Below are positions 36,229 to 48,706 of a DNA stretch of 64,000 bases, piece after piece; the first letter of the stretch is position 1; every line of letters starts with the position of its first letter. Source of the DNA: Desmodus rotundus (lineage: Eukaryota > Chordata > Mammalia > Chiroptera > Phyllostomidae); NCBI RefSeq assembly GCF_022682495.2, contig NC_071393.1, positions 115,522,239 through 115,586,238 on the forward strand. Reading direction: 5' to 3'. Position numbers and translations under genes: made by a program. Under the pieces are notes generated by a model that was given only the letters and a program-made list of their open reading frames with translations, ran no database searches and had not been told where the DNA came from.

Positions 36229-38600
36229 TCATGATTCCCTCTCTTCATATTTGGTTTATCATCTCCCAAAGAGAAATGCATGTTACAGCAGATTTGTTTG
36301 ATGTAATGTTCTCTGCATCGTCTGCTGTCTTTATACTGGGATGGGACACTTCCTGAATAAAGTCGTTTATATTCAGTTGTTCTGTGAAACAGACATACTT
36401 TCAACAAACTTTGACTTCCATCATGTCAAAAAATGTCCCACACATATGTAAAACATACTTTCCGAACTCCAGTCAGGCTGTGCTCCGCCATGGACCAAGG
36501 CTGGAGATATTCTCGGCAATGACAATTTGGGAGGTGGTTTGAAACTCAGTAGTCTAAACAGGGTAGATATTGCTTCTTGACCTTTGAGCTAAGATCACAT
36601 GTAAATAGGACAGATAATCTCTTGTGACCTCAACATTGAGGAAGAAGGAGTTGAGCTGCAGAACTCTTCATCAGGGAGCCTTGATGCTTGGTGAGCTATC
36701 ACCTCTCTTACTGACCCAGGGCCCTTTCTGCATCTGTGGCTCATTGTTTCTGTGCTTTTGATTATTTCGTTCAGCCATTGTCTGAGCTATTATCTGCCAA
36801 GAAGTTTGATTTTGGAACTCCTGCATTCTGCTTCTGAGCAAAAGATATCACGTTTCTCTCTGAATCCTGTATTTGTGGGTCTCTGAGAGATGGTAACAAA
36901 ATAAGTCTCATTTTCTCAGACATTGGCTTTGTTTGGTTGTTGATCCTCTCCAAATGGTACGTTTGTTCTATCTGTCAGCAAATTCTTCAACTTTTTATTT
37001 ATTTGAAACGCTTCAGAAACAAGAAACAAGTTCACTAAAAAAATTCAAACTCTATTTTTCATCTGGTTAAGTGTTCTAAGCTTTAGATTTAGTACAACTG
37101 GAAGGATAATGCCAGAAAGAAAGATAATTTAAATCTGACACACCTTTACATCCGAGGCCATTACTTTATCCTTTTTGGAACAAAACCTCCTGGAATGATG
37201 TAATTAGTTAAGGGCTACATTCTAAATTTCTACAATGAGATAATCACCTTCCCTAGGGAGAAGCAACTAAAATCTGTCTGTCCAAAGTCTACTTTCTAGT
37301 AAGTCATCCCACACAATCTGCAGAGGGACAGCTTGGTCACTCTTCCAAGAGGGATTTTGAAGCCGAGCTGTGATTCTCTTCTGTTATCCAATAGATGGAA
37401 ATAACATCCATCATCCAGGAAGCCGCCGTGCAGGGAAACCGACAAAAGACCACGGAGCAACATAAGCCCTTGGCTGTCATAACTCCACACCATTAGAGGT
37501 GTGGATCCAAATGTGACTTGGCTTCCTCTGCTGCTGATTTGCTCCTAGAAATGCCAGGCCCTCTGGATCAGAACAACATAACCAGACTGGAAAGCCCAAA
37601 CAATGGATTGGGGGTCTTGGTCCATCCCAGTCAGTGTCAGGAAGCTTTTAATGGACATAACTGGATTAACAACATGTATGTAAATTTCACTTAAAGCCGA
37701 GCCCTTAAAAAATGCCTAAGAGGTCTTGTTGATCCATTTGAAAAGAAGCAGCTATAAAATGGTATGTATAATATGAAGGCCCTTTTGGTAAAGTGTTTAT
37801 ATGTGTTTTTAAAAGTCTAGAAAAGAGATACATTAAAAATGTTTTCTCCAGATAATAAAACTCCAAGTTTTCCACTTTATACTTTTTAAAAAAATGGTAC
37901 CGAATATATTCAAATTACATAATAAAAAAAATAAATAAATTGGGTCAATTCCATTTTGAAAAAAAAAATAGATCTTACCTTTAACTCAAATACATGTTCA
38001 GAATTTTAAAAAACATGCAGCCAAGTAGCAGATACATGTTCGAATCTGCTACTCTGCAAGAAAACTTAAAAATAATCATCCTTTAATGGTGGAAAAGCAG
38101 GCCAAACGTCTGCTGCTTCAGCAGGCGGGGCCCAGCCCTAAATTCCAGGTCACAGGGCAGTTTGCCAGGGCTGCGGGCTCATGCTGCTTCTGCCCCCTGC
38201 TGGAAATATCAGAGAGGTGCTCCCTCTGGCCCCCCCCAAATTCTCCAGGGATATGACCCTGGCAGAAAAGTGCTCATGAACCCAGTGACTCTTGGAAAAA
38301 GTGGACTTATTGCTCAAAACTTCTGGAAGGTCTTGCTACAGGGAAACTAGTCATGCTCCCAACCTCCTCCTTCAACACATATATTTATTTTTGAAATGTC
38401 CCAGACTTCATGGTAAGCATTTACATATATGTAGAACAAACAGGTAAAAACATAGATTTGTTTTTGTGCCATCCCACATTTTATAGTATAAATTATATTG
38501 TTTTATACTTTTATTCTTTGGCTTGCTTTTGTCACCTATTGATATGTCCTGGCAGGGTCAGGACTAGGGTGAGGCAAGGGAGCCCTGCCCAACCCTGAGA
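36229..38600. other. Intergenic, no gene seen
   Basis: AT-rich to mixed sequence with no recognised repeat family over most of its length and no supported gene. The absence of obvious repeats over 2.3 kb in an otherwise repeat-rich interval makes it a candidate place to look for conserved noncoding sequence. Confidence 0.4.
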
Positions 38601-38645
38601 TTTTTGCACACTTTGACAGCACATACAGGTTGGATTCATTCTTTT

Positions 38646-38886
38646 TAAAAAATGCTCTTTATAGTCTCTCTCTTTTTAAAGATTATTTATTTATTTATTT
38701 TTTAGACAGAGAGGAAGGGAGGGAGAAAGAGAGGGAAAGAAACTCCAATGTGTGGTTGCCTCTTGCACACCCCCCACTGGGGACCTGGACCGAAACCCAG
38801 GCATGTGCCCTGCCTGGGAATCAAACCGGGGACCCTTGGGTTCACAGGCCAGTGCTCAATTCACTGAGCCACACCAGCCAGGGCTA
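38646..38886 (-). mobile_element. Ves SINE (minus) with 3' extension
   Basis: A reverse copy with its head ending at 38884 ('gagccacaccagccagggct'). A perfect 13-bp target-site duplication GATTCATTCTTTT lies at 38633-38645 and 38887-38899. Between the A-rich tail and the left duplication are about 30 extra bases (38646-38676) that do not belong to the SINE body. Confidence 0.9.
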
Positions 38887-38899
38887 GATTCATTCTTTT

Positions 38900-39030
38900 G
38901 ACCCTGAATAGTATTCTACAGTATCAATTGGCCACAGTTAACCATTTCCCTCTGGATACACTTTTAGGTCATTTCCAGGTTTTAGCTATTACTAAAATGT
39001 TGTGTTGAAATTGTATACATGCCTCCTTGT
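38900..39030 (-). mobile_element. Old LINE-1 fragment (minus)
   Basis: 'gaccctgaatagtattctac', 'cctctggatacacttttagg' and 'tttccaggttttagctatta' resemble reverse L1 ORF2-end sequence. The preceding Ves was inserted into it. Confidence 0.5.
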
Positions 39031-39934
39031 GCACATAAGTCAAAGTCACAGTTTTTAACTTTGTTGTTTGTATGGCTTTTACCTTGTTTAAAAAGCTTTC
39101 CTTACACTAAGGTTATAATAGTGACTTCCTGTATTTTCTTCTCCTTTCTTTCTTTTTTTTAATCGTGGACCTCAAGTGCAGAGTTGAGTTCATCATACTC
39201 CGTGGCTCCTCAGTTCATCCTCCACACAGTCATCATTGGTCCACACAAGACACTTAAAAAATTGTCCTTTACCCCCATTTTCCACTCCAAGTCTCCCTGC
39301 CCACCAGACCATCTTTCTGATGTGTTTGACAGGTATGATAGCATTGGTATGTTTTCTTATAAAATATCTTTATGTAAATATTCTATGCATATATAGAGAA
39401 TATTTATGCAAATGATATTGTGTCATAGACTTCACTCTATTTCTTACTATTCTCATCCAACACTGTTTTACAAGCTGTCCACGTGACTGTGGCACACGCC
39501 GTTTCTTGCTCTTCACTGCTTCACTCATCCCTTCCCAGAGTAGGAGTCCCTGGAGCCTTCAACTCCCGTTACCACAAGTAACCCCAAAACAAGCAACCTC
39601 GTGTGTGGTCCACCTGTGTGAGAAGTCCTCCAGGGTCTATTTCCAGATTGCTAACATTTTCTTCTAGTACTTTTATAATTTGTTTTTTCTTCTATTCATA
39701 TGCCCATCCACATTTGATTCGTCTATCTGAGCCACTTTTAGCTTTGACTATGACTTCGAGTTAGTTCTTACAATTTTCTTTTGGCAAAGAAAAAAAATGC
39801 CTAATTTCCATTTTGATCATGTTTCTTCAATATTGTTTGAGCTAGAGGTTGGGAGGAGGTGGGTTTCTGTTTTGTTTTGTTTGAATCTCAGCTCCTGGAT
39901 TTATGCTACATGATAATAATATAATTTAGTTTTG

Positions 39935-40225
39935 GTCCTCCCCAAAGAGAAACTAAGACAAGGACTTTGGTGAAAGTAGTTTGTTTGGAAAGTTGTCCCA
40001 GGAATACAATGAGGAGGAGGGGGGAGTGAAACAGGGAAGAAAGCCAATGGAAGATGCATTACTGAGCTGCTTGGCACTGTAGACAATTGGCACAATCTCC
40101 CTGGAGACCCTCTGAAGAACCCTATGAAAATCACCTAGAATTGTCCCTCGCAAGGATGGGAGGTTGGCACATTATCTATAAACCTTCATCCTCCACTAGC
40201 AGAGAGTTACTCCCTGGGAGCATGC
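39935..40225. repeat. Old repeat, first of two related copies
   Basis: It shares with 43985-44330 the order: preserved 'aagagaaac'/'cagaagccaaac', then 'gaaagtagtttgtttggaaa' versus 'gcaagtcgttttatttggga', then 'tcccaggaa'. The family is unknown to me; an LTR remnant is possible. Confidence 0.4.
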
Positions 40226-40250
40226 ACACACACACACACACACACACACT
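40224..40250 (+). repeat. (CA)n microsatellite
   Basis: About 12 perfect CA units. Confidence 0.95.
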
Positions 40251-40824
40251 TTCTTGCTGTGGCTGTGCCTGCAAAGTAGATTGAGCAAGCTTCCAAGCTC
40301 CAAGATAGGAGAAAAATCCTGAGACAGAAAGGCTGGGTGACTTCCTGGTGCTTGAGTTGGGAAGCCATCATATCAGCTTGCGTAGGAGCTGCCCTGTGGG
40401 TATGCATATGTCTTTTTCTGTTCACTGTTATCTATCCCTCTTCTTTCCCTGCACCTTGCTATTCTTGTGTTGATGACATCTGACCTTTCTGTCCTGACCC
40501 AGTGGGACCTGCTCAAACCTCTCCCTGAGCAGGACCTATTATTACAGCCTTCCCTTTACCTCCCTGGGCCCAGGCCCTCTGCTAACCCCTCTCTGTTCAG
40601 TCACTCACCTCTGTCAATTCACTTTCCTCCTGCCTAGTACATGTGCCCTTTTATTTCTCTCTCCAGCTTTACTGTTGCTCCCCCCCACCCCTACTCTCCC
40701 ATCTACCCACCTTAAACCTGCTGATAGCCTCAGCGAACCCTACCAGATCACTTGCTGACCAGGGTCTCACAAAAGTGTTCACACTCAGCTTCAAAAATTA
40801 GAACAAGCAGAATGATACCAAACA

Positions 40825-40990
40825 CCGTTTGAGCACCGACTAAGTGGCAGGCACTGCTGTTTATATTGCCAGGAGAACAACCTCATCAAGTAAATGCTAT
40901 CATCATGTCAATTTCACAGAAGAGGAAACCAGATGGAGAAGATGACTTAGCTGGCAGATGGGCCTTGGGGTTGGGTGTCTGGTCTTAAGG
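40825..40990 (-). repeat. MIR SINE (minus)
   Basis: 'gagcaccgactaagtggcag', 'gcactgctgtttatattgcc', 'atgtcaatttcacagaagag' and 'gaaaccagatggagaagatg' follow the reverse MIR consensus. Confidence 0.65.
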
Positions 40991-41529
40991 ATTTCTTCTT
41001 GACCACTTCAGTTAGCTTAGCCATTAAGTGCCAGCTGACCCTCGGAAAAGGGACTTCCCGGCTGTGCCTGGTTTTGACCTTTCAAATAGGACAGTTTTTA
41101 TGGTTCCTTTTTCTCACAAGATTATTGAAAGTATGAAGTCAGATTTAAAAAAAATAGTAAATAAAACACCTTGGGTATTTTTTTAATGTTTGTTTTGCAT
41201 TGTTTTGCTTTTGGGTTTTTTGTTTGTTTGTTTGTTTTTACTTTTCCTGGTTCATGCGTTACCACTATGGGATCCTTTTTTCTCAGGACCAACCCTAACA
41301 GATTTCTCCCCCAGCCTCCAGATAGCTGAGATTCTAGAATTAGAAATTAATTCATTTATGTTAGCTCAGCTATATGGGAGCAGATACATAGTAGTGCTTC
41401 TTGGTCTTTCTCACCTTAGCATGAGTGAATGCATGACCTTTCCTGAGAGCTTGATTTGAAAGAGAAGCCTGGGCAGCGGCATGAATGCACTAAGCCTGGA
41501 TTAAAGGGAAGCCACACTAGGTCATCACC

Positions 41530-42035
41530 CTAGAAAAGCTCTTGCACATGTGCACAGGATTTAAGTGCAAGAATGTCCTTGGCAGCATTGTTCATTATAG
41601 GCTCACATTGGAAATAACACGATCCATCCAGAGTAGAATGGAAAAAATGAGTTGTAGCCTATGCATTCATATAATGGAGTACAATACAGCAATGAAAATG
41701 AGTGGCCCACAACTAACTACAGCCATATACTTGAATCTCACAAATACAGTCTGAAGTGAAGAATGTCGACACCAAAGGAGGTATTCAGTGGGAATCCATA
41801 CTAGTAAAGTTCAAAGATAGGTGGTAAAATTATAAAGAATAAGACTGAAATTAATGCCATGAATGGCAGGATAATTGTGATTACTCAGGGGATACACAGG
41901 GGACTTCTTGGGCGCTGGAAATCATTATTTCTTTTCCTGGGTGTTGGTTCCACAGAGGGTTACTTTGGGATGATTTCTTTGTTAAGCTGTCCAAATGTGT
42001 TCTGTGCGTTTTTATACATGTATGCTTTATCTCGG
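41530..42035 (+). mobile_element. Ancient L1M/HAL1 LINE fragment
   Basis: 'gcaagaatgtccttggcagc', 'attgttcattataggctcac', 'taatggagtacaatacagca' and 'ggttccacagagggttactt' are sense L1M/HAL1 phrases. It is non-coding. Confidence 0.65.
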
Positions 42036-42051
42036 TCTTTTGAAAAACTAA

Positions 42052-42075
42052 AAGGAAGGAAGGAAGGAAGAGAGG
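42052..42075 (+). repeat. (GGAA)n short tandem repeat
   Basis: Tandem GGAA/GAAG units. Confidence 0.8.
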
Positions 42076-42229
42076 GTGGCAGGAACAGACCAGATTGCCC
42101 GCCTTTCAAACCATATCTCACTTCTTTGTACAGCTGACCCAGGCCAGGTCCAGGAGACCTGGGAGAGAAGTGGTCAGGCCTGCGACAGGTGGCAAAGGAC
42201 CCTGTGTGGAGCATCTGGGGGTATTCAAC

Positions 42230-42585
42230 TGCCAAACAGTCTTCCAAAGTCATCGACCCAATTTATTCTCTCACTAGCAGTGCACACGAGTTCCCATTGC
42301 TCTGTGTCTTCACTATCACTCAATACTGTCCAATTTTTAAATCTTTGCTTCTTGTGTAAGATGTGTAAAGGTATCTCATTATTGTTTTAAGTTGCATTAT
42401 GCTAGTAATTAATGAAGTTGAGCATCTTTTAAATGTATTTTTTGTCTTTTGTAGGATGTCTTTTCAAGTCTTCCACCCATTTTTTTCTAATGGTTGTCTT
42501 TGTCATTGTGTTACTGCAGTATGCATTTATTTTGGATGTTGGGGCTTTGCTAGTTGAAAGTATCTTTTCCCATTCCACGGCGTCT
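42230..42585 (-). mobile_element. Old LINE-1 ORF2 fragment (minus)
   Basis: 'caactgccaaacagtcttcc', 'actagcagtgcacacgagtt', 'tgaagttgagcatcttttaa' and 'tattttggatgttggggctt' are reverse L1 phrases. Confidence 0.7.
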
Positions 42586-43984
42586 TGCCGCTGTTCTGTC
42601 CTAGATGGCTGTCTCTGAATTCCTTTGTTTACCCCTCGGGGGCCTCAGGGAATTCGCTCAGCCTCCGAGGGCTACCTTTCTCTTGCCTCTTGGAGTTCTT
42701 GGCCGCACAACCCCACAGCCTGCTGCCTGTCCAGAGGCAAGCTGCCCAGACAGTAAGCAAGCCCCCGTGAGAAAAGCAATGTGAGCCCTGCGCAGTTAGG
42801 GCCTGTTTTGTGTTTTCTTCTCTCCTACCCTCTTCCATTAGCAGAGAAAATAGAGTTTGGGCCGTCTTTCACCATGTAAACATTTACTGTGCACATCAGT
42901 GCTGAAAAGAGTAAAATGGGAAAGGATTTAGAGGTTGGCCAGTTTCTGCAGCCCTTTGGACTAGCCTGGGTTTCAGCGTCTTGACAATGAGAGCTGGGAA
43001 CCTGACTGGGCCAGGGCAGAAAGAGAAGCTCACCTCTTGCCAAGAGGAGGTGGGCATGCTGCCTGCATCAGCGTTTGAAGCCAACATTAAGGAGGTTACT
43101 AATGGGCTTGGAGTCATCAGCACCCCTCTCCATAATGCCTATCTAAAAACGAGGGACTGGCTTCCAGCGGAAGTGAGAGGTAATTGAGTACTATTATTCC
43201 ACCCTAATTTTCTTTGCAAAAGGCCTGACTCTGGTGAGAAGGGTGTGGTGGATCCTGAATTTAGGATCAGTTTAAGTAATTAAACCTCACATGCATCAGG
43301 GACAACATTTGGAAGTAGTCAGTCAGTCTGTCCTCCTTACTTTACTCCCTTCTCTACTCCCAATCTCTTGAGCATAACTCTTGGTTTGTGTGACATGGAA
43401 ACCCCACGTGCAGACTTGGCGTGGGAGGTGGGGTAGTGCCAGACAGCCCTCTCTGCAGGGGGAGCCTCAAGAGAACTAAGGGGTGGAACTGCATTAAGGG
43501 TGGAACTCTGGGGCTGAAGAACTTGGATAATGTATCTCTTTTCTCAGATGACCTCTCTGATACAAACCAGGAAAGGCTTTGTTACTTTCAAGGCTGTCTG
43601 GAGTCAGACTTGAGGTTCTCTTGACCAGTAAGCAGGCCCTCTGGCAGGAAGTGGGGGCTCGCTTGTATCTGAGTCGCACCCACGTGCTTCTGTTTATCTG
43701 CACCAGCGGCATCCTATACACAAACAACTTGGATTTCCTGGTGGGGCTGTATAGGGCGTAAAATTACTAAAAACCTGGGGCTCTTGCGACCCTCTGGACT
43801 TCCACAGGTACAATCAGATACCTGTTCCAACTCTGCCGCTCCCAGCTTCTCTGGTGGTGCCCACCCTGAACCAGCAATTAGACATCATATCTCCCTGTAT
43901 GTGGTTTTTGAAACCTTAGAGCAGATCTTCACATTGAACTTGGTCAGATTCAGTCCATTGTTGTATCCAATTAAGTCTAGTTTA
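42586..43984. other. Intergenic, no gene seen
   Basis: No recognised gene or repeat. The open frames are short and have no domain. Confidence 0.45.
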
Positions 43985-44330
43985 GGCTGGGTTTTCTCAG
44001 AAGCCAAACGTAAAATAAGGATTTGAGTGCAAGTCGTTTTATTTGGGAATCATCCCAGGAAGCACAGCAGGAGCTGGAGGCCTTGTGGGCCCCCCGGCTG
44101 CCCACAGCAGTGAGGTGAGCCTGGAGGTCAGCAATGATGGGTGAGCACAGCGACACCCAAGACCCTAAGTCAACCTCCAGAGCGCCAAGGCTGCTGCTGC
44201 TTCTCTCCCGCCTTCCAAATCTCACGCAATTTTTCTCTTGTGGCCAGGCCTAACGTGTACAATACAAGGTGGGAATTCTGGAACACGTAGCTCCAGCTGA
44301 GCTATGTCAACGAGTACAAACGCGTCCAAA
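43985..44330. repeat. Old repeat, second of two related copies
   Basis: Related to 39935-40225 through the TTTGGGAA...CCCAGGAA block and the segment before it. The family is unresolved. Confidence 0.4.
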
Positions 44331-45870
44331 TTCTCCCGATGAATGAATGCACCGACGGTACGATTCTCAGTCCACAGAGTCTGACTTGCAGAACAGCACT
44401 TCCTTTGTTTTCCATACCCACCGAGTTTCTGCGTCTGAGCCCCGTTCTGACAGAAGGCAAAATGTCTGACTTCGGTCATTCCTGGCATTTCCCACTTTGG
44501 GATCAGGTGAAGATTCCACCCTGTCACCCAGTTCCAAGTTGGAGGTGCCCTTCTGTCACTGGGTCGTCATCGGTGACTGTTGAAGGTCAACACCGAGGCA
44601 GACTCCTTTCCCAGGCGTCCCTTCAGATCGGGTGGCACCTTTGTTTCCATGCCCCTCCTGGGACATGGGCTAGTTTGCAAGGCTGAGAGGCCCGGTGCCT
44701 TTCCTCTCTGGGGTTTTGTCATCTCCCTGAAGCCCTGCCAGGAAGCCAAGGCTGAAGGGAATCTGTTCCCTTCAACTTTTTAAAAGACATTCCTCTGTAA
44801 AACTCTTGAACCTTTTCCTTCCCTCCTCCTTCACAAACTTCCTACATTCTCCCGAGGGCTTAGTAATCAAGGAACAAAAGACTGCCATCTGCCCCTTCAC
44901 ATACCTTTTCTGAGTCCATAAAGCATGAAGCTCTCCGCTTGATAAGAAAAAGAATACACAGGGAGGAAATAAACATAAATTAACCTTTTAAAATACTATC
45001 CACGTACCTGGTGCTGTGATGGCTCCTCCTCTGTGTCCTCCAGAAGACACTAAGTGGTCATATCTGTGGGAACTGGAAGTCAGCAGCCCCCTTGGCTGTC
45101 ACCACCCTCTCTGCTCGGCCCCCTAGCTGGGATGCCTCTTCCCAGCTCCAGGTTGTGCTGAGGCAATGCACTGGGGAGAGAGTGGCACCGGTGTGAGGCC
45201 TCTGGTGAGCCTGAGGGACTGAGAGATACATGCTGCTGACGGTATAACGGTATAGTGCACCTTGTTGCCAGAAGCAGGATCCCCGGTTCCTGTGGGCCTG
45301 GTAAGCCTGCCTGCCTCAGTGGCCACCCCACGAGAACTGCGGATCACTTTGGTTTACACTCGCGGAGCAAAGAAAATACAGCCACCCAGTCAGCCACAAC
45401 TCAGGCTCGACAGAGTCAAGATCTACTAAATGAAGCATGCTTGCAGACTGTAAGTGACAGAGGCATGGAGGAAAAAGATGAATTAAAGGGGAAAAAGCAT
45501 CCCAATGGATTTCATAAGCATACCCACCTGGGTACCAGACCCACACAGGCTGACCACTGGGAAACACTAAAGCAACTGGATTTAAGACAAGTCTAGGTAG
45601 ACCTTTGGGTCTAAACTGAAGCTTCCAGGTGTTCCAATGATGCCGACATGCCTTGAGCTGGGCCTTGTGCTGTTTGTGCAGTCAGAGGAGATGCATTATA
45701 TGCACATATGTACGTGGTGTGTGGAGACTGTGCGCATGGGCATGGACCTCAGCAACTGGAGCAGTGTGTACACCCCAGAGCATAGGGAGCAATGTCAGGT
45801 GACTATATCGCCGATTGAAATCTCTGTCATGTAAAGAGTTACTTATAAGAGTTTCTTCTGGCTGAGGCTT
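44331..45870. other. Intergenic, no gene seen
   Basis: No gene or recognised repeat is supported. Confidence 0.45.
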
Positions 45871-45885
45871 AAACATAAAATTCTT

Positions 45886-46104
45886 TCTTAAAATCTTTTT
45901 TTTAAGGTTTTATTTTTTAGAGAGAGGGGAAGGGATGGACAAAGAGAGGGAAACATCGATCTTGCTTTTCCCCAACTGGGGACGTGGCCTGTAACCCAGG
46001 CATGTGGCCTGTAACCCAGGCATATGCCCTGAGTGAGAATTGAACTGGTGACCCTTTGGTTCACAGGCCAGCATTCAATCCACTGAGCTATACTAACCAA
46101 GGCT
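45886..46104 (-). mobile_element. Ves SINE (minus) with internal 20-bp tandem duplication
   Basis: Reverse Ves with its head ending 'gagctatactaaccaagg'. A perfect 20-bp tandem repeat lies at 45984-46003 and 46004-46023. The 15-bp target-site duplication AAACATAAAATTCTT / AAACATGAAATTCTT lies at 45871-45885 and 46105-46119. Confidence 0.9.
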
Positions 46105-46119
46105 AAACATGAAATTCTT

Positions 46120-46618
46120 TTTTTTTTTTTTTAATTTTATTGTTGTTCAAGTAGAGTTGTCTGCATTTTTCCCCCACCACTCCTCCCCAACCCCAACTAT
46201 CCCCACCTCCTTCCCCTAATTCCACCCCCCCTCGGTTTTGTCCACATATTCTTTATAGTTGATCCTGAAATTCCTTCCCTCCTTTCTCTCCATTATCTCC
46301 TCCTCCCTCCTCTCTGATTACTGTCAGATTGTTCTTAATTTCAATGTCTCTGGTTATATTTTGCTTGCTTGTTCATTTTGTTGATTAGGTTCCACTTAAA
46401 GGTGAGATCATATGGTATTTGTCTTTCATCGCCTGGCTTATTTCACTTAGCATAATGCTCTCTAGTTCCATCCATGCTGTCACAAAGGGTATAAACTCCT
46501 TCTTTCTTTCTGCTGCATAGTATTCCATCCTGTAAATGTACCATAGTTTTTTGATCCATTCATTTACTAATGGGCACTCAGGTTGCTTCCAGCCCTTGGC
46601 ATTGTAAATTGTGCTGCT
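46120..46618 (-). mobile_element. 5'-truncated LINE-1 (minus)
   Basis: Poly(T) at the left, a C-rich 3' UTR complement (46165-46230), then the end of ORF2 readable on the minus strand with the YRMEYYAAERKKEFIPFV segment in 46385-46621. It was inserted into the right-hand target-site duplication of the adjacent Ves: CATGAAATTCTT (46108-46119) and CATAAAATTCTT (46619-46630) flank it. Confidence 0.95.
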
Positions 46619-46630
46619 CATAAAATTCTT

Positions 46631-48650
46631 AATAGTTTACTCAAAACAATATGATTTCTAACACACAAAAATATTCACATTTATATTCATATATGTTTGT
46701 CTATCCACTTTCACTATGCATCTGTCATTTCGCTGTTTCTCAGGATGATATTCAGCAGTCGGCTGCTTAGCAATCCTTTTCCAAGTAGTTTCTGAAAATA
46801 GTGTCTTGCTTGAATGTTCTCCCTGAGAGTCATTTCATACTGTTGCCAAGGATTTGGTTGCATATTGTGTTTTAGACTACTTGCACTTGACGCCCCTTCC
46901 AGTTTATTTTCATTCTTGGTTTATTTATACTTCCCCCTTCCTCCTGCTCTTCCCTAGGTACGTCCTCCACCTCCCACACACTCCAGCACATCCACTTAGT
47001 GATGGTGTGCCGTCAGAAGATATTATTGTAATGCTGGTTTAATGGATTTTGTGTTCAGTTGATGAAATGGTGAAATCAACTAAAGGAGGTAGGTACATAA
47101 CACTATTTATTAGTGATATGAGGGGAAAACAGGGCAATGGCTACAGTTGTGAATGGATAACTGATTAAAAACATGAGTTTGCTGCTCACGTGACACGTGC
47201 CATTCACGGGCACACGAGTGGGCATCTCCTGGTTCTAGTTACTTTTCTCCTTGTGAATTAAGTACAGGCACCATTCTGAAGAGAAAGACACCTGGGTGGT
47301 AACTTAAAGACAGTCTTCACCTATTTCACTTCTGTATCATCTCTATCCCTCTACATCTTTTTATGAAAGGATCTCTTGCCATAATAAACACGGAGACCGG
47401 TGTTGACTGCATCACCATTGAGTCTGGTCCTGATGAGAATGCATCCAGAGGTGTGGATTGGCAGCCCTTAAACCACAAACTGTTGCCCACTGTTTTTTCA
47501 GTGGCAAGGAGTAGCTGCGACCAGGTATTAGGAAGTCCTCCCTGGAGTATCGGAGGGTCCAGGGCAGAGCAGCTAGGGGAGAAATGGGAACTATTTAAGA
47601 GAAGTGTTTGAGGCTGTATGATGCTGGGTCTCATCTTCCCCTGGTGTTTCACAGATTGTATGTGGAGATAGAAAAGGAAAAGGAAAAACATAAACAACAG
47701 CATTTCAGGCTGTTCCTAGGGCACAGGCCTTTTCTCTGAAGCAATAATTCAGCTGAACCCCTGTTTTAAGATTCTTGTGAAATGACAGGATCAGAAGCGA
47801 GGGTGTTATTACTGCCATAATGTATGCTTCGTTTTTCCGTTACTGAGAGAGAAAACTTTCTGGGGAGTGAAATTCAACACTCAAGCGAACCACAGCGCTG
47901 CATACTAATTCATGTTGAAGCGTAAAACCAATCTAGTTAAGAAAACATTAAATGAAATGGGCTTGTATTATGAGGATTACAAATTCTTTCCTAATCGTCA
48001 ACTAAGGTTCTCTGTACCTCTGGTGGTAAATATCAAGGTAGTCACTTCACAGGTGAGAAATCAAGACAAGAAGACCCTCTGTGACAGATCCAGAGGTAAG
48101 TGAGAAGTCGCCGAGACAATGCAGATGCTGAATTCCTGGGTTCAGCTCCTATCCTCAACTGTGTGTATCAAATGCTTCAAACTAACCACAGAGCTTAGAG
48201 GTTTGACTGAGATGCTGGAGACAACTTGAACGGAAAAAAAAAGCCTTACTCTTTCCATTGAATCATAAATATATGTTGCACAATGTATGTATGTCAAAGA
48301 CTGTGCTAGTCACTGGCGCTCTAAAAATGAGTAAGATACAATCCCTAGGTTCAAGAAGTTCAAGTCTAACAAGGAGAGAAACATACAAATAATTGTTAAA
48401 TGGAGGAACAATATACTTATACAGAATAGAGAGGCAAGAAATGCATTTATATGTGGTAATAACAAAATACATGTCAAAAAACTGTAGTGTCATTTTACTC
48501 CATTATTGCAATTGCCATTTACCATGTCACTGAAGTGTTCTCACCAAAATCACCAGTGAGTTTCCTGTGGTTAAATAATCTGAAGGAGGGGTAAAATAAT
48601 TTTCCATCCACTCTTCTGAGTTCTTAGCTTAGACCTAGAGAAACAGAAGT
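46631..48650. other. Intergenic, no gene seen
   Basis: No recognised gene. Weak ancient-repeat phrases occur near 48270-48390. Confidence 0.45.
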
Positions 48651-48651
48651 T

Positions 48652-48706
48652 TATTTTTTTTAAATATATTTATTGATCCAACTAACTGAGTGACCCAGCC
48701 AGGACC
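48652..48706 (-). mobile_element. Ves SINE remnant (minus, internally deleted)
   Basis: An A/T-rich tail joined directly to a head-like 'actgagtgacccagccagga'. The middle of the SINE is absent. Confidence 0.55.

Noticed and set aside
40224..40250. Regular short repeats considered as an array (also the GAAT runs at 24175 and 31180)
   Set aside because: They are simple microsatellites without spacers; the GAAT runs are the usual ends of L2-type repeats. No CRISPR-type structure exists here.
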